Shown: positions 7,630 to 14,744 of the stretch, piece after piece | How positions within the stretch are numbered: position 1 is the stretch's first letter | Layout of the letters: the number at the start of each line of letters is the position of its first letter | Origin: an uncultured Altererythrobacter sp. | Lineage (GTDB): Bacteria; Pseudomonadota; Alphaproteobacteria; Sphingomonadales; Sphingomonadaceae | Length of the DNA stretch: 22,085 bases | Direction: 5' to 3' | NCBI GenBank assembly: GCA_946885545.1 | Contig: CAMPGP010000008.1 | Coordinates: 1 to 22,085 of the forward strand | Made by a program: the position numbers and the translations under genes | Notes under the pieces: model-generated | Told to the model about the DNA's origin: nothing | Database searches by the model: none | What the model saw: only the letters and a program-made list of their open reading frames with translations

Positions 7630-9396
7630 TCAGCGCCGCTGCGCCGCCGACAGAGCAGCCGCTATATCATCTTCGCCAGCGGCATAGAGCGCCTCCACCA
7701 GCGCCGCGCTAGCGGCCGCATTGCGCCGCTGAAGGCGATAGGCTCGTGCGGCGAGCTCGCGCGCTTCGTCCGTATCATTGCGGCGCAGCGCAATGCGCGC
7801 GGCAAGGGCGAGCAGGCGCGGATCGTGCGCCCCGCCGTTGGCAAGGGCATGCTCGAGCAGGAATTCGCCCCGCTCCCACTGCCTCGCGTCGAACGCCAGC
7901 AAGGCCAGAAGACTCGCCGCTTCGCGATTGGCGGGTTCGCCTGCGAAGTGGTGGGTCAGGAGCGCCTCCGCCCCCGATACGTCCCCGAGCATCGCATGGG
8001 CCGCGAGCATTCGCCGGGCTAGCGGCCAGGGGCGCCGGATTTTGGCGGCGGACCGGTATCGCTCCAGCGCCCGGCGTGGCTCGCCAGCCGCGAGGTAGGC
8101 ATCACCGGCAAGCCCGAGCGCATCGGCGGATCCGGGAAATTTCGCTCGAAAGGATTCCACCGCATCGATCGCGGCTTGCATACGGCCGGTCCCGATGAAA
8201 CCGCGCACGAGCGCCCGCGCATCCTCGCCGGAAGGCCTGCCCCGCCCCTGCACAAGCTCGGCTGGTATCCCGGTCGGCAAGGGCACGAGTTCCGTAGGTC
8301 GCGCGCGCGAAGCACTGGCCAGCAAGGGTGCGGCCTTGTCTCGCTCCCCAAGCGCTTCGTAGGCACGGCCGATCGTCTGCGCGAAATAGGGTTCGGCGTC
8401 GGGTCGCGTGGCCGCGTCGGCAAAGCGGTAGACCAGCTCGCGATCGTTTCCGGCACGGCGCAGAGCAAGCGCCAGCAACTGTCGGACGCGACGGTTGTCG
8501 GGCTGCGCGCGCAGGAGGCGGTCGAAGGTCTGCGCGGCACTTGCCGGATTCCCGCTCTCGAGATCGACCACACCGGAAAGGAGCGCGACGGCGGGACCCT
8601 GTTGGTCAATGTCGGTACGGCGCGCCAGCAAGCCGCGCGCCAGCTCGAATTGCCTGGCCCTGGCCGCTAGCGTAGCCTGGTAGAATGCGATACGCGGATC
8701 GCGCGGTGCGACCGCCGCCATCCGGCGGACCACGGCGAGCATGTCCTTGGCTCGCCCCGCTTCGCCCAGCGTCGCGGCGTAGTCCGCGAGGAGGTCGATA
8801 TCGTCGCCGTCGCGCTCGAGCGCGGCCTCGAACCAGGGCAGCGCAGCCGCCATGCCGAAAGCATCGCGCACGAGCTGACCGCGAAAGCGCAGCGCCTCGA
8901 CGTTGTCGGGTCCAAGCGCGACGGCGCGTTTGCTTGCTTCTACCGCCTGTGTCTGTTCGCCCCCGCTGTAGCGAAGTCGCCCGATCGCGACCCACAGTTC
9001 GGGATTGTCGGGATCGGTTTCGAGCGCTCGATCGAAGGCGGCGCCCGCCGCCGGGAGATTTCCCGCCCGCATCTCGAGCAGCCCGAGCATGCGGAACCCA
9101 TGGCCGTGCGTCCCTTGCGAGAACACGCCCGGCTCCAGCCAGCCGCGTGCTTCGATCGGCCGCCCCTGTTCGAGTTCGGCTTCGCCCATGTAAGCGGCAA
9201 GCTCCTCGCGAGGCGTGCCCTCGTCGAGCAGTTCACGCAGCAATATCTCCGCGCCCACACCGTCTCCACGCGCGAGCATGGCGCGCGCGGCCTCGAGCGG
9301 TGGGAGCTCAGGCTCGGCTGCGCCGCATGCGCCCAACGCCGCCAGCGCAATGCCGGCGATGGCCGCGCGCCAGGACCTCTCAATCCTGGAGATCAT
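7630..9396 (-). CDS. prsT: TPR-repeat lipoprotein in the PrsT position
   Basis: This encodes a 588-residue protein made almost entirely of tetratricopeptide repeats. It starts with a lipoprotein signal: a basic n-region, a hydrophobic stretch and lipobox LGAC with the lipidated Cys at 24. Glycine at +2 suits outer-membrane delivery. TPR helices are recognisable throughout, for example PAAGAAFDRALETDPDNPELWVAIG and ASAAQTFDRLLRAQPDNRRVRQLLA-type units. In XrtA/PEP-CTERM systems a TPR lipoprotein named PrsT accompanies PrsK and PrsR. Position and lipobox agree, but proteobacterial PrsT is often much longer (about 900 residues), so the symbol is by context. I use ATG 9396, which overlaps prsR by 17 bp; the frame is open to 9453, but that start would bury the signal peptide. 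TPR scaffolds here probably assist polysaccharide or protein export. Confidence 0.75.
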   Translation of the reverse strand: MISRIERSWRAAIAGIALAALGACGAAEPELPPLEAARAMLARGDGVGAEILLRELLDEGTPREELAAYMGEAELEQGRPIEARGWLEPGVFSQGTHGHGFRMLGLLEMRAGNLPAAGAAFDRALETDPDNPELWVAIGRLRYSGGEQTQAVEASKRAVALGPDNVEALRFRGQLVRDAFGMAAALPWFEAALERDGDDIDLLADYAATLGEAGRAKDMLAVVRRMAAVAPRDPRIAFYQATLAARARQFELARGLLARRTDIDQQGPAVALLSGVVDLESGNPASAAQTFDRLLRAQPDNRRVRQLLALALRRAGNDRELVYRFADAATRPDAEPYFAQTIGRAYEALGERDKAAPLLASASRARPTELVPLPTGIPAELVQGRGRPSGEDARALVRGFIGTGRMQAAIDAVESFRAKFPGSADALGLAGDAYLAAGEPRRALERYRSAAKIRRPWPLARRMLAAHAMLGDVSGAEALLTHHFAGEPANREAASLLALLAFDARQWERGEFLLEHALANGGAHDPRLLALAARIALRRNDTDEARELAARAYRLQRRNAAASAALVEALYAAGEDDIAAALSAAQRR

Positions 9397-10750
9397 ACTG
9401 CTTGAGCAGATCGTAGAGCGTGGGCCTGCTGATCCCGAGCAGCTTCGCGGCATGCGAGATATTGCCTTCGCTACGCGCCAGCGCCTGGCGGATCACCTTG
9501 CGATCGGATTGCTCGCGCGCGCTCTTGAGGCTCAGCGGAAGGTCGTCCTGTTCCTCGAGAGCGGCTTCCAGATCGAGGTCCGCCGCGCCGACGAGCTTGC
9601 CGTCGGCCATGATCACGGCCCGCTTCACGCGGTTCTCGAGCTCACGCACGTTGCCGGGCCAGGCCCACGCGTCGATCGCCGCCAGCGCATCGGGCGCGAA
9701 CCCCTTGATCGCCGGATTCATTTCGGCCGCGAAGCGTTTCACGAAAGCCTTGGCGAGCAGCACCGCATCGCCCGGCCTCTCGCCGAGCGTCGGTATCTTC
9801 ACCACGATTTCGGCAAGGCGGTAGAACAGGTCCTCGCGAAAGCGGCCGTCGGCGATCATCGCTTCGAGATCCTGGTGCGTCGCGCAAACGATGCGGGTGT
9901 CGACGTCGATCGTCTTGCGTCCGCCGATTCGCTCGATCTGCCGTTCCTGGAGAAAGCGGAGCAGCTTGACCTGCAAGGGAAGCGGGATGTCGCCCACCTC
10001 GTCGAGAAACAACGTGCCCCCGTGGGCCTGCTCGATCTTCCCTTCGGTGGTCTTGACCGCGCCTGTGAAGGCGCCCTTTTCATGACCGAACAGTTCGGCC
10101 TCCAGCATGGTCTCGGGAATCGCCGCGCAATTGATCGCGACGAAGTGGCCCTGCGCGCGATCGCTCGCCTCGTGCAGTCCGCGCGCCAGGATCTCCTTGC
10201 CCGTCCCGCTGGCGCCCAGCAGCATGACCGACACGCTGGTGTTGGCGACGCGCTCGATGGTCCGCGCCACCTTGATCATCTCCGGTGCCGAAGTGATGAG
10301 GCCGCCAAGCACCGTCTTGTCGTCGGACGCGCGCAGCGAAAGCCGGCGGTTCTCCTGCTCGAGCTCGCGCAGGTTGCAGGCGCGCCTTACGATCAGGCCC
10401 AGATCGTCGATGTCGACCGGCTTGCGGTAGAAGTCGTAGGCTCCGCGGGCGATCGCCTCGAGCGCGCTTTCGCGAGCCCCATGACCCGAGGCGACGATCA
10501 CCTTCGTGTCGGGCTTCAGGGCCATGATCGCATCGAGCACCGCGAACCCTTCCGAAACCCCGTCCGGATCCGGCGGAAGGCCGAGGTCGAGCGTGACCAC
10601 CGCGGGCTCGTCCGCGCGAAGCGCCGCGATCGCGGTGTCCCGATCGCCCGCGACGGTCACGTCGAAATCCTCGTAGGCCCACTTGAGCTGTGCCTGGAGG
10701 CCTTCGTCGTCCTCGACGATCAGCAACTTCGGCCGGTTCTGTGGCATCAT
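9380..10750 (-). CDS. prsR: PEP-CTERM-box response regulator PrsR (sigma-54 activator)
   Basis: This encodes a 456-residue NtrC-type response regulator. The receiver domain (about 8-125) has the acidic pair ED at 13-14, phospho-acceptor D55 in TLDLGLPP and K110. The AAA+ domain (about 150-385) has Walker A GASGTGKE (179-186), the GAFTGA loop (226-231) that contacts sigma-54, and Walker B GGTLFLDE (244-251). The Fis-type helix-turn-helix is at the C-terminus (SHAAKLLGISRPTLYDLL). All catalytic elements are intact. The receiver's extended GLPPDPDGVSEGF loop and the pairing with PrsK fit PrsR, which switches on PEP-CTERM and exopolysaccharide genes. Its ATG overlaps the prsK stop (ATGA); a second ATG immediately follows. 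Target promoters should carry -24/-12 elements; I found no convincing one here. Confidence 0.88.
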   Translation of the reverse strand: MMPQNRPKLLIVEDDEGLQAQLKWAYEDFDVTVAGDRDTAIAALRADEPAVVTLDLGLPPDPDGVSEGFAVLDAIMALKPDTKVIVASGHGARESALEAIARGAYDFYRKPVDIDDLGLIVRRACNLRELEQENRRLSLRASDDKTVLGGLITSAPEMIKVARTIERVANTSVSVMLLGASGTGKEILARGLHEASDRAQGHFVAINCAAIPETMLEAELFGHEKGAFTGAVKTTEGKIEQAHGGTLFLDEVGDIPLPLQVKLLRFLQERQIERIGGRKTIDVDTRIVCATHQDLEAMIADGRFREDLFYRLAEIVVKIPTLGERPGDAVLLAKAFVKRFAAEMNPAIKGFAPDALAAIDAWAWPGNVRELENRVKRAVIMADGKLVGAADLDLEAALEEQDDLPLSLKSAREQSDRKVIRQALARSEGNISHAAKLLGISRPTLYDLLKQYDLQD

Positions 10751-12873
10751 GCGACCTCCGCGCCATCGGCGATGGCGTCAGCGTTATTGCGGATGAGTTC
10801 CTGCGCCGCGACCAGCGGCAGGCTGACCGTGAAGCGGCTGCCGATCCCGACGCGCGATTCGACGTCGAGGCGTCCGCCCATGGCGCGCACCAGTTCGCGC
10901 GCCTCGAAAGCACCGATTCCGAAACCCGATTGCTTCGACGAGACGAACGGCTTGAACAGCCCTTCGCGCACGAAGTCGGCCGTCATGCCGGCGCCTGCAT
11001 CGATCACTTCGATCCGCCCGCGGATGCCGTCGCTCGATAACGCCAGGCGCACCGGAGACTCCGCAGGAGCGGCGTCTATGGCGTTCTGGACGAGATGGAC
11101 CAGTGCCTGCTCCAGTCCGTCGGGATCGGCGAGAACCGCGATCTCGCCTCCGCCCACGATCACGACGCGGTCCGCCTCGGCCAGCCGCGCGCGCGCGCGA
11201 CCGGCCATCTCTCGCAAGTTGGTCCGAACGCACGTACCTGCGGCGTTCGAGCCATAGCGTCCGAGACGGGCGAGCAGGGCGTTGAGCTTGTCCGCGCTGT
11301 TCCTCAACGTCACCAGCATGTCGGCACGGAAGGCCGGCTTGTCGGCGTGCAACTCGGCATTGCGGGCAAGCAGCGACAGCTGGCTCGCGAGATTCTTCAC
11401 GTCGTGCATCACGAAGGCGATGCGCCGGTTGAACTCGTCGAACTGGCGCGCCTCCATCAGCTCTTCCTGCCCGGCCTTCTCGGCGAGATAGCTTGCCAGC
11501 TGGCGACCGATCACGCGCAGCAGGTCGAAGTCCTCCCAGTCGAGCCTGCGTGGCGCCGTCGGCCTCGACAGAACGACCACGCCCTGCAAGCGCCCGAAGT
11601 GCATCAGCGGAACCAGCGCCCATACTTCCGCGGTGTCGAGCAGCCAATCCGGTGGGACCATGGACGGTCCCGATGCATCGCCACCCGCGCGCGCAGCATC
11701 GAGATCGACCACTCTGCCATCGCGCTCGAGTTCGGTCGCGAATTCGGTCGACAGCGCAACGGCGGGAACCTGGATCGAGGGGCTGCGCCAGCGAGCCGCG
11801 AGCGCGAATGCTCCGTCTTCGCCCGGCATCAGCAGCAGGCCCGAGGGGCTGTCCGTCGCATCGGCCATCGCGCGGACCGCGCGCTCGGCGAGGCCCTCGT
11901 GCTCGGGCCCGCCCTGCCCCATCGTCTGCGTGAACCGCAGCCATTCGGCGCGGTAGTCGTAGCGATGCTGGAACAGGTGTTTGACCAGCGTCGTCCGCCA
12001 CCAACCGCGCAGCTTGCGGGACGGGAGCCACAGCAATGCGACGACCGCCGCCGCGACCAGGAAGCCGACCTGCGTTAGCCGCTGGACGCCCTCGCCGAAG
12101 ATGCTCAGCGAAAACGAAATCGCCGACATCAGCAGCAGATAGCTGCCGATCACTGCCAGCGAGAGCGTGCGGAATGCGACCGCCCGCGACGGGCTCAGGC
12201 GGCGTCCCTGGGCAGCTGCATCCCCGCCGAAGACCAGCGCCACTGCCACCATTCCCAGGACGATACCGCGCAACGCCAGCAGTTCGACCAGGCCTCCGCC
12301 GAGGTAACCGACGGTGTAAAGATTGAGTTCGTAGGCCCACAGGCCGCCCAGCGCTGCCGCTGGCCAGCGCAGGATGTGTCGTGTCGCCGGAGCGGCGCCG
12401 ACGTAGAGGTTGTGCAGCAGCACCAGTGCGCCCACCGCGACGAGCACCCGGAACGCCGCTCCGATCTCGACCGCGAACGCGCTCGTCTCCGGATCGACGG
12501 AAGAGCGCACGACGATCGCCACCAGGACCAGCTGGAGGATTTCGACGAAGACGAGCGAAGCGACCATCGGCCGGACCGGCGCGATGCTCTGGTGGCGTCC
12601 ATCGGCGGCGAAGAGGCGATATACCACCGCCAACCAGGCGATGTTTCGGCAAGCTTCCGTCATTCCCGCAAGCGCGCTACCGGTCCCGAACGCGGCGATC
12701 GTGACGCACCAGAGCGCGCTCGTCGCGAGAGCCCAGAGCATCGCAGCGCGGTGCGGCATCGGCGCTTCCGCCTTGCGCGCCAGCCACAGCGCCGCGATCG
12801 CACACGAGACCGCGCCGGCGAGATGGAGGAAGAAGACCGCGACTTGCCAGCCGGTGCCGATCGACGCACTCAT
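10747..12873 (-). CDS. prsK: PEP-CTERM system sensor histidine kinase PrsK
   Basis: This encodes a 708-residue membrane histidine kinase. The N-terminal third (about 10-290) has eight or nine hydrophobic helices, then a GAF-like region around 310-470. The dimerisation segment has phospho-acceptor H490 in FVMHDVKNLASQ, an unusual H-box shared by PrsK proteins. The ATPase domain follows, with N-box HLVQNAIDAAP near 593-603, G1 box DAGAGM near 625 and G2 GFGIG near 650. It should phosphorylate PrsR in response to an unknown, probably membrane or envelope, signal. ATG at 12873 overlaps the upstream sugar-transferase stop (ATGA). The frame is open far upstream to 13239, but that part lies over the transferase gene and shows no kinase homology. 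Four-base overlaps on both sides indicate strict co-translation. Confidence 0.88.
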   Translation of the reverse strand: MSASIGTGWQVAVFFLHLAGAVSCAIAALWLARKAEAPMPHRAAMLWALATSALWCVTIAAFGTGSALAGMTEACRNIAWLAVVYRLFAADGRHQSIAPVRPMVASLVFVEILQLVLVAIVVRSSVDPETSAFAVEIGAAFRVLVAVGALVLLHNLYVGAAPATRHILRWPAAALGGLWAYELNLYTVGYLGGGLVELLALRGIVLGMVAVALVFGGDAAAQGRRLSPSRAVAFRTLSLAVIGSYLLLMSAISFSLSIFGEGVQRLTQVGFLVAAAVVALLWLPSRKLRGWWRTTLVKHLFQHRYDYRAEWLRFTQTMGQGGPEHEGLAERAVRAMADATDSPSGLLLMPGEDGAFALAARWRSPSIQVPAVALSTEFATELERDGRVVDLDAARAGGDASGPSMVPPDWLLDTAEVWALVPLMHFGRLQGVVVLSRPTAPRRLDWEDFDLLRVIGRQLASYLAEKAGQEELMEARQFDEFNRRIAFVMHDVKNLASQLSLLARNAELHADKPAFRADMLVTLRNSADKLNALLARLGRYGSNAAGTCVRTNLREMAGRARARLAEADRVVIVGGGEIAVLADPDGLEQALVHLVQNAIDAAPAESPVRLALSSDGIRGRIEVIDAGAGMTADFVREGLFKPFVSSKQSGFGIGAFEARELVRAMGGRLDVESRVGIGSRFTVSLPLVAAQELIRNNADAIADGAEVA

Positions 12874-14255
12874 CGCGCACCCTCCGGCCACAGGATCACG
12901 CGCAGCGTCTGCAACAGGATCAACAGGTCGAGGAAGGGCGTGTAGTTCTTGGCGTAGTAAAGGTCGTATTCGAGCTTGTGTCGTGAATCCTCGATCGAGG
13001 CGCCGTAGGGATAGTTGATCTGCGCCCAGCCCGTGATGCCGGGCTTCACCATGTGACGCTCTGCATAATACGGCAGGCGATCCTCCAGATCGGCGACGAA
13101 CTGCGGTACTTCGGGACGCGGGCCGACAAAGCTCATCTGCCCTTTGAGGACCGTCCAGACCTGGGGAAGCTCGTCGATCCTGACCTTGCGCATGAACCGG
13201 CCGAGCCGCGTGATCCGGGGGTCGTCGGCATCGGCCCACTTCGCACCGTCCTTCTCCGCATCGACGCGCATCGACCGCAGTTTGATGAGCTGGAAAGGCT
13301 GACCGTAGAGCCCGACACGGGTCTGGCGGAAGAAGGCCGGACCACCCCCGTCGAGCTTCACGAGCAGCGCGAACAGCACGATCAGCGGGAGCGTCAGAAC
13401 CAGCAGGGCCCCGCTGGCGAGGATATCGAAAATTCGCTTCAGCGCGCTCGAAACCATTCGGCCGGAAGAAAAGCCGTCGGAGAAGATGAGCCAGCTGGGA
13501 TTGAGCGAATCGAGATCGACGCGGCCGGTCTCGCGTTCCATGAAACTGCTGAAATCGTTGACGTGGACCCCATGGGTCTTGATCCGCAGGAGGTCCTTCA
13601 GCGGAAGCGCGTTGCGGCGCTCCTCCAGCGCAAGCACCACCTCGCTGACCCCGAGGTTCTCGACGAAGCGGCCGAGATCGTGGATTGCAGGCCGCGCGAT
13701 CGCCTCTTCGACGACCCGCTCTTCGTCGGCCATCGCAATGTACGAAACGATGGCGAAACCGCTTTGCGGCCGCTCGGCGAGCTTACGCAGTCGTTCGGCG
13801 CGCAGCCCGGCACCGAGGACCATCACCCGCCGCCGGAAGGCCGCGGTTCCGATGAACGATCCGATCAGCAGCCGGTCCAGCACCAGCAGGACCGACGAGA
13901 TCGCCATCGCGAAGAGGAGCGTCGAACGCCAGAACGTCGCGCCTGGAATCAGAAAATCGATCAGCGAGAGTGCGATGATCGCCAGGCTGATCGCGACCAG
14001 CAGGCGTGCGCATGCGTAGCGCATCGAGCGCAGCGCCTCGCTGCCGTAGACCCCGACCGAAATCATCGCGACCCAAACGGTCAATGCGAAGCCCGAAACC
14101 GGCACGATACGATCGGTGATCGGCCCGGTTTCGATCCCCGCCTGAGAGGCCCGCGCGATCCAGGCAAGTTCGCCCGCGACGACCAGCAGCAGCAGGTCGA
14201 CCAGGCCCAGCAGCAGCACGGCGTGCGGGATATAGTGCTTGAACAGGCGGATCAT
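12870..14255 (-). CDS. XrtA/PEP-CTERM-type initiating sugar transferase (TIGR03013-like)
   Basis: This encodes a 461-residue inner-membrane protein of the bacterial sugar transferase (WbaP/EpsB) family, which loads the first sugar phosphate onto undecaprenyl phosphate for exopolysaccharide synthesis. Four N-terminal helices (about 12-35, 52-70, 84-104, 112-130) precede a Rossmann-like domain with VMVLGAG at 144-150. The C-terminal catalytic domain follows the re-entrant helix ALKRIFDILASGALLVLTLP (271-290). It carries PAFFRQTRVG, LIKLRSMR, RIDELPQVW (359-367), SFVGPRPE (375-382) and KPGITGWAQ (404-412). The layout matches the subfamily linked to XrtA and PrsK/PrsR. It is the first gene of the operon; its stop overlaps prsK. 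Its ATG forms one end of a long dyad, so expression may be controlled in the leader. Confidence 0.88.
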   Translation of the reverse strand: MIRLFKHYIPHAVLLLGLVDLLLLVVAGELAWIARASQAGIETGPITDRIVPVSGFALTVWVAMISVGVYGSEALRSMRYACARLLVAISLAIIALSLIDFLIPGATFWRSTLLFAMAISSVLLVLDRLLIGSFIGTAAFRRRVMVLGAGLRAERLRKLAERPQSGFAIVSYIAMADEERVVEEAIARPAIHDLGRFVENLGVSEVVLALEERRNALPLKDLLRIKTHGVHVNDFSSFMERETGRVDLDSLNPSWLIFSDGFSSGRMVSSALKRIFDILASGALLVLTLPLIVLFALLVKLDGGGPAFFRQTRVGLYGQPFQLIKLRSMRVDAEKDGAKWADADDPRITRLGRFMRKVRIDELPQVWTVLKGQMSFVGPRPEVPQFVADLEDRLPYYAERHMVKPGITGWAQINYPYGASIEDSRHKLEYDLYYAKNYTPFLDLLILLQTLRVILWPEGAR

Positions 14256-14311
14256 CTCTGTCCCGGTCCGGTGGTCCTTGCAGGAACCGCCGGCTTACGG
14301 GACAGAGATGA
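14252..14311 (-). promoter_or_regulatory. 60-nt dyad enclosing the operon's first start codon
   Basis: Perfect 14-bp arms lie at 14252-14265 (TCATCTCTGTCCCG) and 14298-14311. Inside them a second imperfect palindrome at 14268-14293 pairs 10 of 13 positions and centres on TTGCAG. On the mRNA the 3' outer arm includes the ribosome-site region (GGGACAGAG) and the AUG at 14255-14253. The RNA could fold into a long two-part hairpin that hides the start. Alternatively the DNA is a double operator. Confidence 0.7.
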
Positions 14312-14318
14312 AATGTCG

Positions 14319-14329
14319 GTAAACTTTAC
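14319..14329. promoter_or_regulatory. GTAAA-C-TTTAC palindrome upstream of the XrtA operon
   Basis: GTAAACTTTAC is an 11-base palindrome (odd centre) lying 64 bases from the sugar-transferase ATG. It resembles the TGTAAA/TTTACA repeats in front of the ScfR-like gene but with different spacing. It may be a regulator site or simply the A+T-rich part of a promoter. Confidence 0.3.
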
Positions 14330-14341
14330 ACTAGCGGTACA

Positions 14342-14360
14342 TGCCGCGGAATTCGCGGCA
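14342..14360. terminator. Hairpin between the small membrane-protein gene and the XrtA operon
   Basis: TGCCGCG (14342-14348) and CGCGGCA (14354-14360) are perfect 7-bp arms around a five-base GAATT loop. It starts 18 bases past the stop of the gene ending at 14379. No T-run follows on either strand, so this is at best a weak terminator; it might instead be a protein-binding palindrome. Confidence 0.4.
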
Positions 14361-14378
14361 CAGCGCGGTTAACGCGCG

Positions 14379-14666
14379 TCAATTTCCGTTGGTCATGTCT
14401 TCCGCGGCGCCCTCAACCGCGTCGCCCGCCTGCTGGGCGGCATCGCCGACCTGACCAGCGGCATCGGCGATGGCGGCGTCCTTGGCCACTTCCGCGCCGC
14501 TCATCTGCGTGAAAAAGTAGATCCCGGCGATCACCGCGAGGACGAGAACCAGTGCGATGATCCATCCACTGCCGCCGCCGCGACGCGGTTCGTCGGTGAC
14601 GACGGTCGTGTGCGTGTGCGTCCGCCCATCGGGTGTCTCGACTTCGGTGATGCGTTCTTCTGTCAT
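14379..14666 (-). CDS. Small single-helix membrane protein, hypothetical
   Basis: This encodes a 95-residue protein I do not recognise. The N-terminus (MTEERITEVETPDGRTHTHTTVV) is polar and threonine-rich. One transmembrane helix follows at about 35-53 (SGWIIALVLVLAVIAGIYFF), after a basic-glycine linker (PRRGGGSG). The C-terminal half is an alanine-rich acidic segment with repeated AG(D/Q)AA/AGDAVEGAAED units that probably forms an amphipathic helix. The N-in, C-out topology is suggested by the preceding Arg pair. I start at ATG 14666 because AGGGAGAA lies about seven bases upstream; the frame is open to 14699. A near-consensus EcfG promoter precedes it, suggesting a stress-induced envelope protein. 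Similar tiny proteins are common in sphingomonads but have no known role. Confidence 0.75.
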   Translation of the reverse strand: MTEERITEVETPDGRTHTHTTVVTDEPRRGGGSGWIIALVLVLAVIAGIYFFTQMSGAEVAKDAAIADAAGQVGDAAQQAGDAVEGAAEDMTNGN

Positions 14667-14707
14667 CGTTCTTCTCCCTGTGCGCCGGCGTACCGGCAAT
14701 GGCCTAG

Positions 14708-14733
14708 AACCGCTTGGCGCGGTTTGCGGTTCC
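14708..14733 (-). promoter_or_regulatory. Near-consensus EcfG-type promoter
   Basis: On the minus strand GGAAC (14733-14729) is followed by 17 bases and GGTT (14711-14708). This is one mismatch from the EcfG consensus GGAAC-N17-CGTT. It lies 42 bases upstream of the 95-residue membrane-protein ATG and just outside the end of the ScfR-like gene. Confidence 0.45.
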
Positions 14734-14744
14734 CCGCCGGACGC

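Noticed and set aside
9215..11257. Plus-strand open frame of 680 codons opposite prsR and the ends of prsK and prsT
   Set aside because: The minus-strand proteins have intact catalytic motifs over the same DNA; the antisense product shows no recognisable domain.
12874..13239. Extension of prsK upstream through the sugar-transferase gene
   Set aside because: The extra residues are an out-of-frame reading of the transferase catalytic domain. The ATGA junction at 12873-12870 gives a natural start.
14256..14378. Sigma-54 promoter upstream of the XrtA operon
   Set aside because: I looked for GG-N10-GC with TGGCAC/TTGC-like elements on the coding strand and found no acceptable match, so autoregulation through PrsR and sigma-54 is not supported here.
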